From positions 40,229 through 104,228 of the forward strand of contig NZ_QKZT01000018.1 of NCBI RefSeq assembly GCF_003254055.1: a stretch of 64,000 bases of DNA, read 5' to 3'. Both the position numbers and the translations under genes were made by a program. The DNA comes from Algoriphagus chordae. Lineage in GTDB: Bacteria; Bacteroidota; Bacteroidia; Cytophagales; Cyclobacteriaceae. Position 1 is the first letter of the stretch; each line of letters opens with the position of its first letter. Under the pieces are notes generated by a model, which had not been told where the DNA came from, searched no databases, and was given only the letters and a program-made list of their open reading frames with translations. Shown here one piece after another: positions 27,064 through 37,000 of the stretch.

Positions 27064-27791
27064 GAAATCCCTCCATTTATATTGATTACCTCACCAGTGA
27101 TGTAAGCAGCTTTTTCGGAAACAAGAAATGAAACCGTCCCAGCAACCTCCTCAGGTGTACCAAATCTATTCATTGGAATTAGCCTTTTCAATTCATCTTC
27201 TGGCAAATCTTTCGTCATATCTGTACTGATAAAACCAGGTGCTACTGCATTCACAGTAATTTTCCTCTTGGCAACTTCTTGTGCCAATGACTTGGTAAAG
27301 GCAATCATTCCGCCTTTTGACGCAGAATAATTCGTCTGTCCAGAGACACCTTTCACGCCCGCTAGCGAGGCTACATTGATGATTCGACCATATCTTTTTC
27401 TTACCATATGAGTTATCACTGCTTTGGTCACATTATAAGTACCGCGCAAATTGATGTCAATCACTGAATCGAAATCATCCTTTTCCATAAACACCAAGAG
27501 ATTGTCTCTGGTGATGCCTGCATTGTTAACCAATACTTTGATCTGATCCTCTGGATGAGATTTGATCCAAGAGTTTATAGCTGCAGAGGTCTCCTCATAA
27601 TTCTGCACCTTGAATTGCATCAACTCAGCCGTGCCCCCATTTGCTTCAATTGCAGCTACTGTTTGCAAACCCGCCTCTTCATTACTGGCGTAGTTAATCA
27701 GAATATGAAATCCATAATCCTGAGCCAAGGTGATGGCGATGGTTTTTCCAATTCCTCTGGAGGCTCCAGTGATCAAACAACAATCTCTCAT
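27060..27791 (-). CDS. fabG: 3-oxoacyl-[ACP] reductase, SDR family
   Basis: A 243-residue short-chain dehydrogenase with T-G-A-S-R-G-I-G near residue 7, N-N-A-G-I-T-R-D-N, catalytic Ser in N-V-A-S-L-A-G, Y-S-A-S-K-G and a C-terminal I-N-G-G. Start is the ATG at 27791, with a good ribosome site AAGGAAGG about 7 nt upstream; the longer TTG frame is rejected. It is the first gene of the block and supplies the beta-hydroxyacyl intermediate for the dehydratases. Because a second copy is usual for primary fatty acids, this one is probably dedicated to the pigment. Confidence 0.92.
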   Translation of the reverse strand: MRDCCLITGASRGIGKTIAITLAQDYGFHILINYASNEEAGLQTVAAIEANGGTAELMQFKVQNYEETSAAINSWIKSHPEDQIKVLVNNAGITRDNLLVFMEKDDFDSVIDINLRGTYNVTKAVITHMVRKRYGRIINVASLAGVKGVSGQTNYSASKGGMIAFTKSLAQEVAKRKITVNAVAPGFISTDMTKDLPEDELKRLIPMNRFGTPEEVAGTVSFLVSEKAAYITGEVININGGIS

Positions 27792-28281
27792 TTTATATCC
27801 TTCCTTGTTATATGACAACTTAGCTTTTAATCTCGCTAAGCCATCGTAATTAGGGTAATATTCTTCTATCAGCCCTAGATCTTTTCTTACAAATTAATAA
27901 ACCTTTGGAAGAAGCAAAAAGCTTCTCCTAGCTCCAGTACATACAGTCTATTGTACTTTCGCAAGTCACTAAATATTGCCCTGCATAGCTTTTTAGCTGA
28001 TAATCAGACTAGATACGCTTTCTTACAACTCCAAAACAGACTTACTATCTCTAACCGCATTCTATTCCTCTGTAGATCTTAGCTGCATACAGTCATCTAT
28101 TTTAAATAACAAAACTAGGATAATTAGTCAGTACGCTTGTCAGGATCACTTTTTTTTAAACGAATAATTGATCTAGTTTTAAAGACTTCCCTCAAGGAGT
28201 ATCGAGCTTTTGCTTTGCATAACAGGAAATTTGACAGAAAGTTTAAATTTATTTTAAGAACAAAAACAAGTAAATACCAAC
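27792..28281. other. Divergent intergenic region between fabG and acpS
   Basis: This 490-bp AT-rich stretch has no convincing gene. It must hold the promoters of the minus-strand fabG block and the plus-strand acpS. TACTTTCG at 27956-27963 on the plus strand resembles a -7 box but has no TTG at the right distance. Confidence 0.6.
27890..27917 (-). promoter_or_regulatory. Candidate promoter of the fabG block
   Basis: On the minus strand, TTG (27915-27917), 17 nt, then TTAATTTG (27890-27897) is one base away from TTG-N17-TAnnTTTG. It would give a leader of about 95 nt before fabG. No experimental support. Confidence 0.35.
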
Positions 28282-28647
28282 ATGAGAGGCATAGGAATTG
28301 ACATCGTCGAAGTAGATAGAATGGCTCAAAAATGCCAAAAACCAGAATTTGTAAAAATGGTTTTCACGGCTGACGAAGAAGCTTATTGCTTGGCGCAAGG
28401 TAAATCGAACGAAAGCTTTGCCGCAAGATTTGCAGCAAAGGAAGCTTACATGAAAGCTATAGGTTTAGGCTGGACAAATGACGCCCAGTTCCATGATATC
28501 GAAGTTTATAACCTTCCCTCGGGGCAGCCAAAACTTAGATTACATGGAAATGGCAAACTGTTTTTTGAGAACGAAGGCTTCTCGGATATTCTATTGACAC
28601 TTAGTCACACTAGCCAAACGGCAGTAGCTGTGGTGATTGTAGTTTGA
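28282..28647 (+). CDS. acpS: Holo-[acyl-carrier-protein] synthase
   Basis: A 121-residue phosphopantetheinyl transferase starting M-R-G-I-G-I-D-I-V-E-V-D-R, with F-A-A-K-E-A-Y-M-K-A-I-G carrying the metal and catalytic residues and L-S-H-T near the end. It converts apo-ACP to holo-ACP and would activate the two pigment ACPs encoded at 41899-42156 and 49720-49974, and perhaps the fatty-acid ACP. It is convergent with the ligase gene. Confidence 0.95.
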   Translation: MRGIGIDIVEVDRMAQKCQKPEFVKMVFTADEEAYCLAQGKSNESFAARFAAKEAYMKAIGLGWTNDAQFHDIEVYNLPSGQPKLRLHGNGKLFFENEGFSDILLTLSHTSQTAVAVVIVV

Positions 28648-28698
28648 AAATTACTAGTGAGCCTGGCCTAATTCTTCAGTTTCACTAAGCTATACAAA

Positions 28699-29988
28699 TC
28701 AACCTTCTTTATAAACCAACATAACAGGCTTTCGCTGCCCTTCTGGAAACTGAAGTTTAAGAAGGGTACTCGCATCAATAAATTCCAGCTTCGGAGTAAC
28801 ACGCAATTTGGCACGTATATGGTCTTTGATGCTGACCAATAGTTCTTCTGATCTGATCTCGGTGGCGACACGGACTAGGATTTCATCTATTCCTAGTGCA
28901 TTACTGGAGATTTCGATCTGGTAATTTTTAATCTCTTCAAAACCATTTAAGGCATTGTAAATAGCCTGAGGATAAAGCGTCGTTCCTTTATACTTGATCA
29001 TGTGATTTTTTCGCCCAACCACAGGTCCCAGCCGCAAGGTATTTCTCCCACATGAACAGGGTTCTTTGTGTGCTCTCACCATATCACCCGTTTTGAAGCG
29101 CAACAATGGCATGCCTTCTAAGCCTAATGTAGTGACAGTGAGCTCCCCTACTTCGTTCTCAGGAACTTCTTGATTGTTTTCATCTAGCAACTCTACAATG
29201 ATCAGCTCAGGATGGTGATGACCGCCTTGCTGAGCATTACACTCTGCAAAAGCAGTATTCATCTCCGTAGAGGCGTAAGTAGAATAGAGTTGAATTGGCC
29301 ATTGGCTGGTAATCTTTTGGGCTAATGTGTTCAAAGAAAAATCTTCATTGCGCACAGGTTCTCCTATACAAATGACTCCTTTGACAGACACATTTTCGAG
29401 CTCAATGCCATTAGTTTTGGCATAATCAATAAGCTTTAGCAGAAATGAGGGTACAGAAATGAGGTAGTCGGGTTTGAACTTGAGAATGGAATCCCACTGA
29501 AGTTCAGGCACTCCTGCACCTACGCGGATGATCCCCGCACCTAATTTTCGAGCTCCCATGAAATAGGCTAAGCCTGCCATAAATCTCCTATCCATGGTCG
29601 TCATAAGTTGAAGCACATGACTTGATTCCACCCCCGAACAGGCTAAGGAAACAGCTTCGTTGTAGGCCAAACGATCCAAGTCTTTGTCAGTCAAAGCAAA
29701 AGTAACTGGATCACCCAAGGTGCCAGAAGTTGTCACATAATCGATAAGTTGACTATTGGGCACACAGATAAAATCATCATTGTGACGTTGCAAATCGGTT
29801 TTGGTAGTCACAGGAATTTTCTTCAAATCTTCCAAAGTTTGAATATCCTGTGGCTTGATCGCATCCTCGGCAAATAGCTTTTGATAAAAAGGAGATCTTT
29901 CGAACACATAAGAAATGGTTTCCCTAAGTTTCTCTTCCTGAAAAGCTTTTATGATTTCTGGCTTTGCTTTTTCTATTTCGGGAATCAT
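28699..29988 (-). CDS. AMP-dependent aromatic acid:ACP/CoA ligase
   Basis: A 429-residue phenylacetate-CoA-ligase-like adenylate-forming enzyme. Motifs are T-T-S-G-T-L-G-D-P (phosphate loop, about 89), Y-A-S-T-E-M-N near residue 238, and R-F-K-T-G-D near residue 305, followed by a C-S-C-G tract and the C-terminal lid G-R-K-N-H-M-I-K-Y-K-G. In this setting 4-coumarate made by the ammonia-lyase is the most likely substrate, loaded onto an ACP to start the aryl polyene. It is the last gene of a 13-gene block, with a 4-bp overlap upstream. Confidence 0.88.
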   Translation of the reverse strand: MIPEIEKAKPEIIKAFQEEKLRETISYVFERSPFYQKLFAEDAIKPQDIQTLEDLKKIPVTTKTDLQRHNDDFICVPNSQLIDYVTTSGTLGDPVTFALTDKDLDRLAYNEAVSLACSGVESSHVLQLMTTMDRRFMAGLAYFMGARKLGAGIIRVGAGVPELQWDSILKFKPDYLISVPSFLLKLIDYAKTNGIELENVSVKGVICIGEPVRNEDFSLNTLAQKITSQWPIQLYSTYASTEMNTAFAECNAQQGGHHHPELIIVELLDENNQEVPENEVGELTVTTLGLEGMPLLRFKTGDMVRAHKEPCSCGRNTLRLGPVVGRKNHMIKYKGTTLYPQAIYNALNGFEEIKNYQIEISSNALGIDEILVRVATEIRSEELLVSIKDHIRAKLRVTPKLEFIDASTLLKLQFPEGQRKPVMLVYKEG

Positions 29989-31658
29989 TTACGCTTTAGT
30001 TTTTTAAGTTGTTTTTCAATGTTCTCCTTATCAGTTAGGGTTGTCACCTCCTTGGTCAAGGCCTCTTCGTAAGCCTTGATGGCTTCTTCAATATTGCCAT
30101 TTTGCTGGTAATATTGCCCCCTAAGGTAATAAGCTTCCCAAAAATCAGGGTTAGACGCCTTCAATTGCTCAAGGATTTCAGGAGAAACTTCCTCCTTTTC
30201 TTCTATTGCTTTGGCTACTTCAGAACTGAGTAGCCTGTACTCTTGATATCTCTGATAGGCTTCTGTATAAATAAAAGGATCTTTTTCGATCAATAAACTT
30301 ACATCCTGCAAAGAAGTTTTTGAGCTGTCGTTAGGAGCTTGTGCAAAAACCTTATTGAGGTCATAGGCGACAAAATCACCTAGTTGATAAGGATTGGACG
30401 AAACCCATACCAAGCCTTGAGCTGGCTTGAAAATCACCGCATGATGTGCCAAAAGTTGATTAAGCGCTTTTTCGTTACCATAACCAATTGCGCTATTTTC
30501 CAGCCCTTTGGTATTTCTCAGGATATCAGCGGCTATTTGGGGTGTTACCACAGGCTGTTCACCTAGCAGCTCCTCCAAACGCTCATAGCGGTACAGGGAA
30601 TGGCTCTCAACAATATGTTTAGCATTGTGTTTATCGTCTGAATAGGCTTCACTTTGGAAGTGGTTCGTGCAAATCAACTGATTACTATTTGGCACCTCAA
30701 ACACACCAAAATTGTCTGGTGAAGTCTCTATCAAAATAGCTCTATTATCAGAAGCAGACCCGATAAAAATAGACTCGGAGACAAATACCGAGCGTTTTTT
30801 GGCAATAGCGATGGCTTCTTCAATATTGGAGGCATACTGGAGTATTTCGCGAGTGACAATAGAAATGGGGGTTTTGGCTGACCAAGGAATGTCTGACTTT
30901 CCCGCGTTGATGGTCACGGTGAGCCCTTGCACATTCATCCCTGAAGTAATACCAATCATACCAGCCCAAGTGACAGACATGAATTTGTAACCATCTGTAG
31001 GATTCACAAAAGCTATTATCTTATTCTTAGAGAAATCGTCTCCAGCGTAAAAATCGAAATTTCGGCCAATAATCAAGCTGCCGTCCTCGGTTCTGTCTCC
31101 CCATGCTGCAAAGGACGAGCAGCCTACTAAGGCTAAATCCTGCAGCGCATGACCAATGTCGTGTGCTCCATGAAGGTACAGGCCTCTCATATAAGCAGGG
31201 GCTATATTATCATATTCATCTCCCGCATATTTGGACAGTCCATAGATTTCAGCTTTATATTCCTCGGGAATATGACGGTACATCTTGCGATTGTACCAAG
31301 CCAGGAATTTTCGAAGGAAATACTGCTTAAACTTAGAAGGGACAAGGGTTTCCACTTTTCCAAAAAAGGCATCTTCTTGATACTGCAGCAGTTCCTGAGT
31401 CAAGGATCCCATGACCAACCCTCTATGATAAGGGTCTCCAGAGACATAAAGCTCCCATTGTCCAGCTACATTTTTAGTAAGGAAATTATCAGCTACCGAA
31501 AATACAGAGTCGTTAAGCTCTTCTCTTTGTGGTAGCGTTTGATCATACGAGGTAATGTCTGGGCGGTCATGTAAGGATTTGGATACCCCACAAGAGAGCA
31601 TCAAGCTCAAACTAAACAAGCAAAGCGTCCCAGAGAAAAGGTTTGTCAACTTTACCAA
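29985..31658 (-). CDS. C45-type NTN hydrolase/acyltransferase lipoprotein with TPR tail
   Basis: A 557-residue protein with a lipoprotein signal (L-M-L-S-C), an acyl-CoA:6-aminopenicillanate-acyltransferase / choloylglycine-hydrolase-like NTN domain whose predicted autocatalytic nucleophile is the Cys in L-V-G-C-S-S-F near residue 180, and one TPR-like helix pair at about 495-545 ending in a lysine-rich coil. It starts with TTG at 31658. Its position outside the cytoplasm suggests it acts on the exported product, by deacylation or transacylation. The role in flexirubin synthesis is not established. Confidence 0.8.
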   Translation of the reverse strand: MVKLTNLFSGTLCLFSLSLMLSCGVSKSLHDRPDITSYDQTLPQREELNDSVFSVADNFLTKNVAGQWELYVSGDPYHRGLVMGSLTQELLQYQEDAFFGKVETLVPSKFKQYFLRKFLAWYNRKMYRHIPEEYKAEIYGLSKYAGDEYDNIAPAYMRGLYLHGAHDIGHALQDLALVGCSSFAAWGDRTEDGSLIIGRNFDFYAGDDFSKNKIIAFVNPTDGYKFMSVTWAGMIGITSGMNVQGLTVTINAGKSDIPWSAKTPISIVTREILQYASNIEEAIAIAKKRSVFVSESIFIGSASDNRAILIETSPDNFGVFEVPNSNQLICTNHFQSEAYSDDKHNAKHIVESHSLYRYERLEELLGEQPVVTPQIAADILRNTKGLENSAIGYGNEKALNQLLAHHAVIFKPAQGLVWVSSNPYQLGDFVAYDLNKVFAQAPNDSSKTSLQDVSLLIEKDPFIYTEAYQRYQEYRLLSSEVAKAIEEKEEVSPEILEQLKASNPDFWEAYYLRGQYYQQNGNIEEAIKAYEEALTKEVTTLTDKENIEKQLKKLKRK

Positions 31659-31662
31659 AGAC

Positions 31663-32532
31663 CTATGTTTTTATTTCGTTTTCCACCTGTTTTATGGCCT
31701 TGATATGTTTGTAATCCAACCAGTCTTGGCCCTTCCATTTGCGCATCAAATTATCAAAATGACGCATGAAAAAAACGTTATATAACATGGATACAAAGAC
31801 TTTTGGCTTACGGCTAAAAGCACGTATGGTCAACGAGAAACTGCCATCCAAATACTTGATATAATGCCAGAAACCGCTTGGTATATATAGCGCGTCACCA
31901 TGTTCCATATTGGCCTCTATTCCATTTAAATATTTCAAACCAGGATATTTTTCAAAGTCCGGATTGTCCAAATCTATGGTTTCCAAGTTGTGTACGGAAT
32001 GAGGAATTCGATACATGAACTTTGTTTGTTGTGGTGAAAACAACAGCACATTCTTATGACCATGAAAGTGAAAGTGAAACAGGTCGGATAAGTCCATATC
32101 GTAATGCGGCAAGACTTTAGAATTCATACTTCCAAAAAACATCACTGGAAGCCGCTTGAAAAATTTCATACCTAGATCAGGGTAGATAAAATCTTTGGCC
32201 AATTCCGGCATATTATCTAAAATATTATAAAAGAAAATACGCAGGTCTGTTGGGTCTTTTTTTAGAATTTCGATGTAATCATATAAGCGCATTTTGGTGG
32301 CAGGCTCTGCCGAATACTGTTTGCCTTTAGTGGTCTGATTATTATACAAAGGCACGATTTGATCTCCCGCGCGTTGCTGAATATAGTCAAGATTCCAGTT
32401 CTCAAAAGCCTTCCAGTCCTTGGTCAAATTCTTGATAAGAATCGGCTTTTGAGGCTTGTAATAGTCCCTAATAAAATCTTCCTTGGAAATAGAATCGACC
32501 ACTGTGATCGGAGTAGTTTTAATTTTATCCAT
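31663..32532 (-). CDS. JmjC/cupin-like Fe(II) oxygenase
   Basis: A 289-residue cupin-8-type protein. H-Y-D-M-D gives an H-x-D pair, and the later S-G-F-W-H-Y gives the second His of the facial triad, spaced about 75 residues on. The C-terminus is basic and membrane-associated in appearance. The family includes 2-oxoglutarate-dependent hydroxylases. A tailoring hydroxylation of the pigment is possible but unproven. It lies 1 bp from the FAD oxidoreductase gene. Confidence 0.78.
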   Translation of the reverse strand: MDKIKTTPITVVDSISKEDFIRDYYKPQKPILIKNLTKDWKAFENWNLDYIQQRAGDQIVPLYNNQTTKGKQYSAEPATKMRLYDYIEILKKDPTDLRIFFYNILDNMPELAKDFIYPDLGMKFFKRLPVMFFGSMNSKVLPHYDMDLSDLFHFHFHGHKNVLLFSPQQTKFMYRIPHSVHNLETIDLDNPDFEKYPGLKYLNGIEANMEHGDALYIPSGFWHYIKYLDGSFSLTIRAFSRKPKVFVSMLYNVFFMRHFDNLMRKWKGQDWLDYKHIKAIKQVENEIKT

Positions 32533-32533
32533 G

Positions 32534-34069
32534 TCAAGAATTGATTACTGTGTTTTCATAATTCAATATCTTATTGACTAAATAATCTCTACCTAAAATC
32601 TCGGAACAGGTATTTATCGCTCCAATGGTAACTCCTAGGACACCATGCATATTTAGACTTTGACCAGTAAAAAACAGGTTTGGTATCTTGGTTTTAGGTG
32701 AAATAATCGCGCGCATAGGATTTTCAATACCCTTCACATACCCATACATGGAACCACGATGTGAACCAATATAATCCCGATAGGACAAAGGAGTAGAAGT
32801 ATAAACAGCTTTGATACAATCTCTAAGATCAGGAAACTTTTGTTCTAAAACATCTAAAAAGCGTTCAGTCTTAGCATGTTTAAATTCTTCATAAGTTTGC
32901 CCTCTCTCATTTTTATCAGCTGCAGTATTGAATGTACCTGCCCATGTTTCCACTTCCTCAAATCGCATATATGTCATGGCAATTAAGGATTCTCCAAAAG
33001 GCCCTTGTTCCTTTTTAACTCCCATGGAAGCCATATAACCCAAGGGCCAGTTTTCTTCAGTATAATCTAGGGCTGCCCAGGGACTATCTTCATCTTTCCA
33101 GTGGTAGAAGTTCTTGTTGTAATATGGAAAAGAATCGGGCTTTAGGACGATATAAATGCTAAAGGCACCGATGCCGTTGGAAATACTTTTAATTCGATTG
33201 ATAAAAGATTTCCTAAAATATTTCTCCCCAACCATTTCTAAGGTCAGCTTAGGTTCTATGTTGGATATGAACATATTACCTTTTACTGTTTTTCCGTTTT
33301 TCAGACCTACCGAAATTATTTTATTATCGGTTAGGGAAAAGGTATCTACCTCATGTCGCTTGTATGCTTCGCCTCCATTTTCCTTTAATCTTTTCAGCAG
33401 AACTTTAGTAAGCTGGCTACCGCCGTTGATGCAACGATAGGAACTCTGGATATAAGAATTGACGCTTAATGCATGTACGTAAATAGGTGTCTCATTATCA
33501 CCTGCATACAATATATTGGTGCCTGCCAATACCGCACGAAGTTTTTTGTTTTCAGTTAAGGAATCGATTAAGTCTTTGACTCCCAGCCTAAAGACATCTG
33601 AATTGAGATAACCTCCTTCACCGTATTTTAAATTGTATAGAGGAAAACTATCACAAACCGATTTCATGGTTTCAATATAGGCCTCAATGGCTTGACTGTC
33701 TTCTGGAAATTGTGCTATCAATTTACTTGCAAAAGCCTCATATCCTTGGGCATAGGCATATTCCCTCGGGTCATCGTCAAAGGTTACAATATCGAAACCA
33801 TCCTTATCCAAGGCTTGCAATTTCAATTCGTTCATGATGCCCAAATAATTAAAAAAACTGTGAAGATTTTGCCCCTCACTCAGACCTCCGATGTAGTGTA
33901 CTCCTGTATCAAAAATAACCTTGTCTCTGGAAAAGGTTTGTAGGTTACCCCCAAACTGTTGATTCTTCTCCAACAAGCAAACACTAAGGCCTTCCTGTGC
34001 TAGAAGATTCGCTGATACCAAGCCACCTAAGCCACTTCCTACAATGACCACATCATAGCTGTCCTTCAT
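32534..34069 (-). CDS. FAD-dependent phytoene-desaturase/retinol-saturase-like oxidoreductase
   Basis: A 511-residue flavoprotein with the dinucleotide motif G-S-G-L-G-G-L-V-S-A-N, E-K-N-Q-Q-F-G-G-N-L-Q and a C-terminal F-F-T-G-Q-S-L-N-M-H-G. The fold is that of CrtI/CrtISO and all-trans-retinol 13,14-reductase. Acting on polyenes, it could isomerise or set the oxidation state of the aryl polyene. The cluster order (MMPL fusion, this gene, JmjC, C45) is tight, with gaps of 1 to 4 bp. Confidence 0.85.
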   Translation of the reverse strand: MKDSYDVVIVGSGLGGLVSANLLAQEGLSVCLLEKNQQFGGNLQTFSRDKVIFDTGVHYIGGLSEGQNLHSFFNYLGIMNELKLQALDKDGFDIVTFDDDPREYAYAQGYEAFASKLIAQFPEDSQAIEAYIETMKSVCDSFPLYNLKYGEGGYLNSDVFRLGVKDLIDSLTENKKLRAVLAGTNILYAGDNETPIYVHALSVNSYIQSSYRCINGGSQLTKVLLKRLKENGGEAYKRHEVDTFSLTDNKIISVGLKNGKTVKGNMFISNIEPKLTLEMVGEKYFRKSFINRIKSISNGIGAFSIYIVLKPDSFPYYNKNFYHWKDEDSPWAALDYTEENWPLGYMASMGVKKEQGPFGESLIAMTYMRFEEVETWAGTFNTAADKNERGQTYEEFKHAKTERFLDVLEQKFPDLRDCIKAVYTSTPLSYRDYIGSHRGSMYGYVKGIENPMRAIISPKTKIPNLFFTGQSLNMHGVLGVTIGAINTCSEILGRDYLVNKILNYENTVINS

Positions 34070-34072
34070 AGG

Positions 34073-37000
34073 TTATGGTTTTTTATATAGTTGCATTGTC
34101 TCATTTCCGAAAACCAATTTCATGTTAGATCGAAGTTGCTGTACCTCATCCAAAAATTCGCCTTGATGGATTAAAATTAACATTTTAAGCGGTTGTTTCA
34201 GGGATAACCCCGAATTTATCAAAGGATTGGAATCAAGGAAATTAAGGATAAGAATATCAGGTGCCGAATCTGAAAGACCATTCACATACTTAAGTTTGTA
34301 AGGCCCATTGGCTGTTACTGTGTGCTCTGCGATAGTCATTTTAGACTCATCTAGTACAAGAGAAGTTATATTTCGTAAAGGACCATCCAAAGCCAATAAA
34401 TTATTGAGTTGTCCATAACTGTCGGTAAGATGTAGGATCCTGTCCGATTGCCCAACGTAAGGTAATATGGCAAAATAATTAGCGCTATTTTTCTTCAAAT
34501 CTTGTTTCACGGTGTTGAAAACAGCATCTCCCTTGTAGCGAAACTCCTCCAAAACCATAGGATGGAAATAGCTTTCCGTTTCCAACTCATCTCTAAAGGC
34601 TTCAAATTCAGCCTTAAAATACTTGCTAATCCCCTTTGTTTTTTCGGAATAGCTGATCCCAAATCTAGCGTCATCAGGCTTTATTCGCTCCAATAACTTT
34701 ATCGTTATGCTACCATCTTTGATGATAAAAGTACCTTTTGGAAGTACTTCAGAATTACCATGAATCAAGACAGGTAAAATATCCAAATTGAAGGTTTCGG
34801 CCAAAAGAAATGCGCCTTTGTGGAAGCGTCTCATTTGATGCGTATATGATCTCGTTCCTTCAGGAAAAACCGCAATTGAATAACCTTGATCAATTTTGGT
34901 CTTGAGATGATTCATACCCTTTTCTAAGCCATCAGAAACAGGATAAAAACCAGCCAGCTTCACAGCTTTGCCAAAAACTGGAGAATGGTAAACCCAATCA
35001 CTCACCAAGAAAATGATTTTGGGATGAAGCATACCGATGGCCAGAATATCTAAAAAAGAGCTGTGATTAGCGATGATGACAACCGGGTTTTTAAAGCTTT
35101 CCTGGTATGGATTTAGTACTTTTTTGGAAACTAGCGGATTGGTGTACAGCACAGATTTCATAAACTTGGAGACCAAGTAATGAAATATCGGCATTTTCTT
35201 TTTCCCAGATACAGGAATAAGCGGAACTACCAGAACACTTATAATCGAGAGAGATAATCCAACTAATCCAAAGTATCCAAAAGACACACTAGAATGAATC
35301 AAATACCGCAAAGTGATCGGCCTTTTGCTGTGAGATCCTATCAGCAGTTTGAATAGCAAAGGCTGAATAGCAAAGGTGGTAATCATAGCAGAAAGTATCC
35401 CGATCACCGAAATCGTGGACACAGAATATAAGGCAGGATGCTTCGCGAAAATAAGCACCCCCATTCCCAAAATAGTGGTAATGACGGACAGGATAATAGA
35501 TACTTTGTAGGATCTAAGAACATTCTCACCAGTTTGGTAATGACGAAGCATCCCATTGGTCACGAAAATGCTGTAATCTATGCCCAATCCAAAAATAAAG
35601 GTGGAAATGATAATATTGAAAATATTGAACTCCAATCCCAAAACACCCATAATACCAATGGTGAGTAGCCAGGTGAGGCAAATGGGAATAGCGGTAACCA
35701 AGGTAAGTGAGACACTTCTGTAAAACAACCAAAGCAATACCAGAATAACCACCAATGAGTATTGCATCAAATGATTGAAATCCTTTTTTAAGTGTCCAAG
35801 AAAACGCTCGCTAGTCTGCTGCCGATCAATAGTCACAGTATTAGATAGATCTTCGAATGCATTTTCTAACTGAGACACTTTGCTGTGCTCTATTTTTATC
35901 AAATTGCTGACGGTGGACATACCGTCTTTGGAACTGATTAGATCATTATTGTCAATCAGTTTTAAGGCAGAAAAGCCCGATGGATCAGCCGCCGTAAAAG
36001 CCGTATTCAAATGCTCATAAAACCCTTGGAAAGTGGTGGGCTTAAAACCTAAGGGCTGACTACTTTCTACTAAAAGATCTGCGATTGAATCTTTCTTACT
36101 TCTGGACCAAAAGCTATTCCACTGGGCGATTTTTTCCTTTTGAACTGCTTTAGATTTCACGATTCCTCCTACCGAATTGAATCGAAGGATTTTATCCTCT
36201 GCTTTCAATCCCTGTAGACGTTGAAAAACTTGATCATTTTTCCGCAATGCCTCTTCTTCGGTGTCCCCATAGGCCACCAAGTAGATCGATTTAGACTGGC
36301 TATTTGTCAGTTTATCCAGTTTGGCTTCGGCCTGTTTTAAATTCTCAGGCTCGAAGTTTAAGGAAGAAATATCCTTATTGAAAACTACACGATCATAGGT
36401 GAAAATGCTGATCCCAAAAAAAATCAACAAAAGCGCTACTAACCATTTGCTTTTATGAAAAGGATAAGCTGCCACCCTATCCAAAATAGTTTGCTGAGGC
36501 TCCGTACTGACTGTTTTCTTATAAACCTGAGGGATGAAAATCAATGCAAATAAGGAAGCTCCCAATACACTAATTGCTGCAAAAAGACCTAAATCCTGCA
36601 AGGCTTGAGAACTCAGAAAAAGCAAGCACAAAAAAGCTAGCGCAGTAGTGAGACTGCTCATCAATATTGGCTGGGTGATCTCCTTGTAAAGCTCCTTGAT
36701 GTTATTGTTGCTACGAATATGGGTAAGGATATGTAGGGAGTAATCCAAGGTAATCCCCAATAAAACCGATCCAATTCCCAAGGAAATCGCGGATATTTCG
36801 CTTCTCACCAAACATAACACTGCCATGGCCAGAAGACCTCCAAAAAGTGTTGGGACAAAGAGAATAATAGGGATATATAACTTTCGATAGAAAACTATCA
36901 AGATAAGTAGTAGCAGAAATAGGGCTATACCTACCGTAAACTGGACATCTCTTTTTATTTGGTTAGCATTTGCAACGGCTACCAGTGTTGAACCAAAGGC

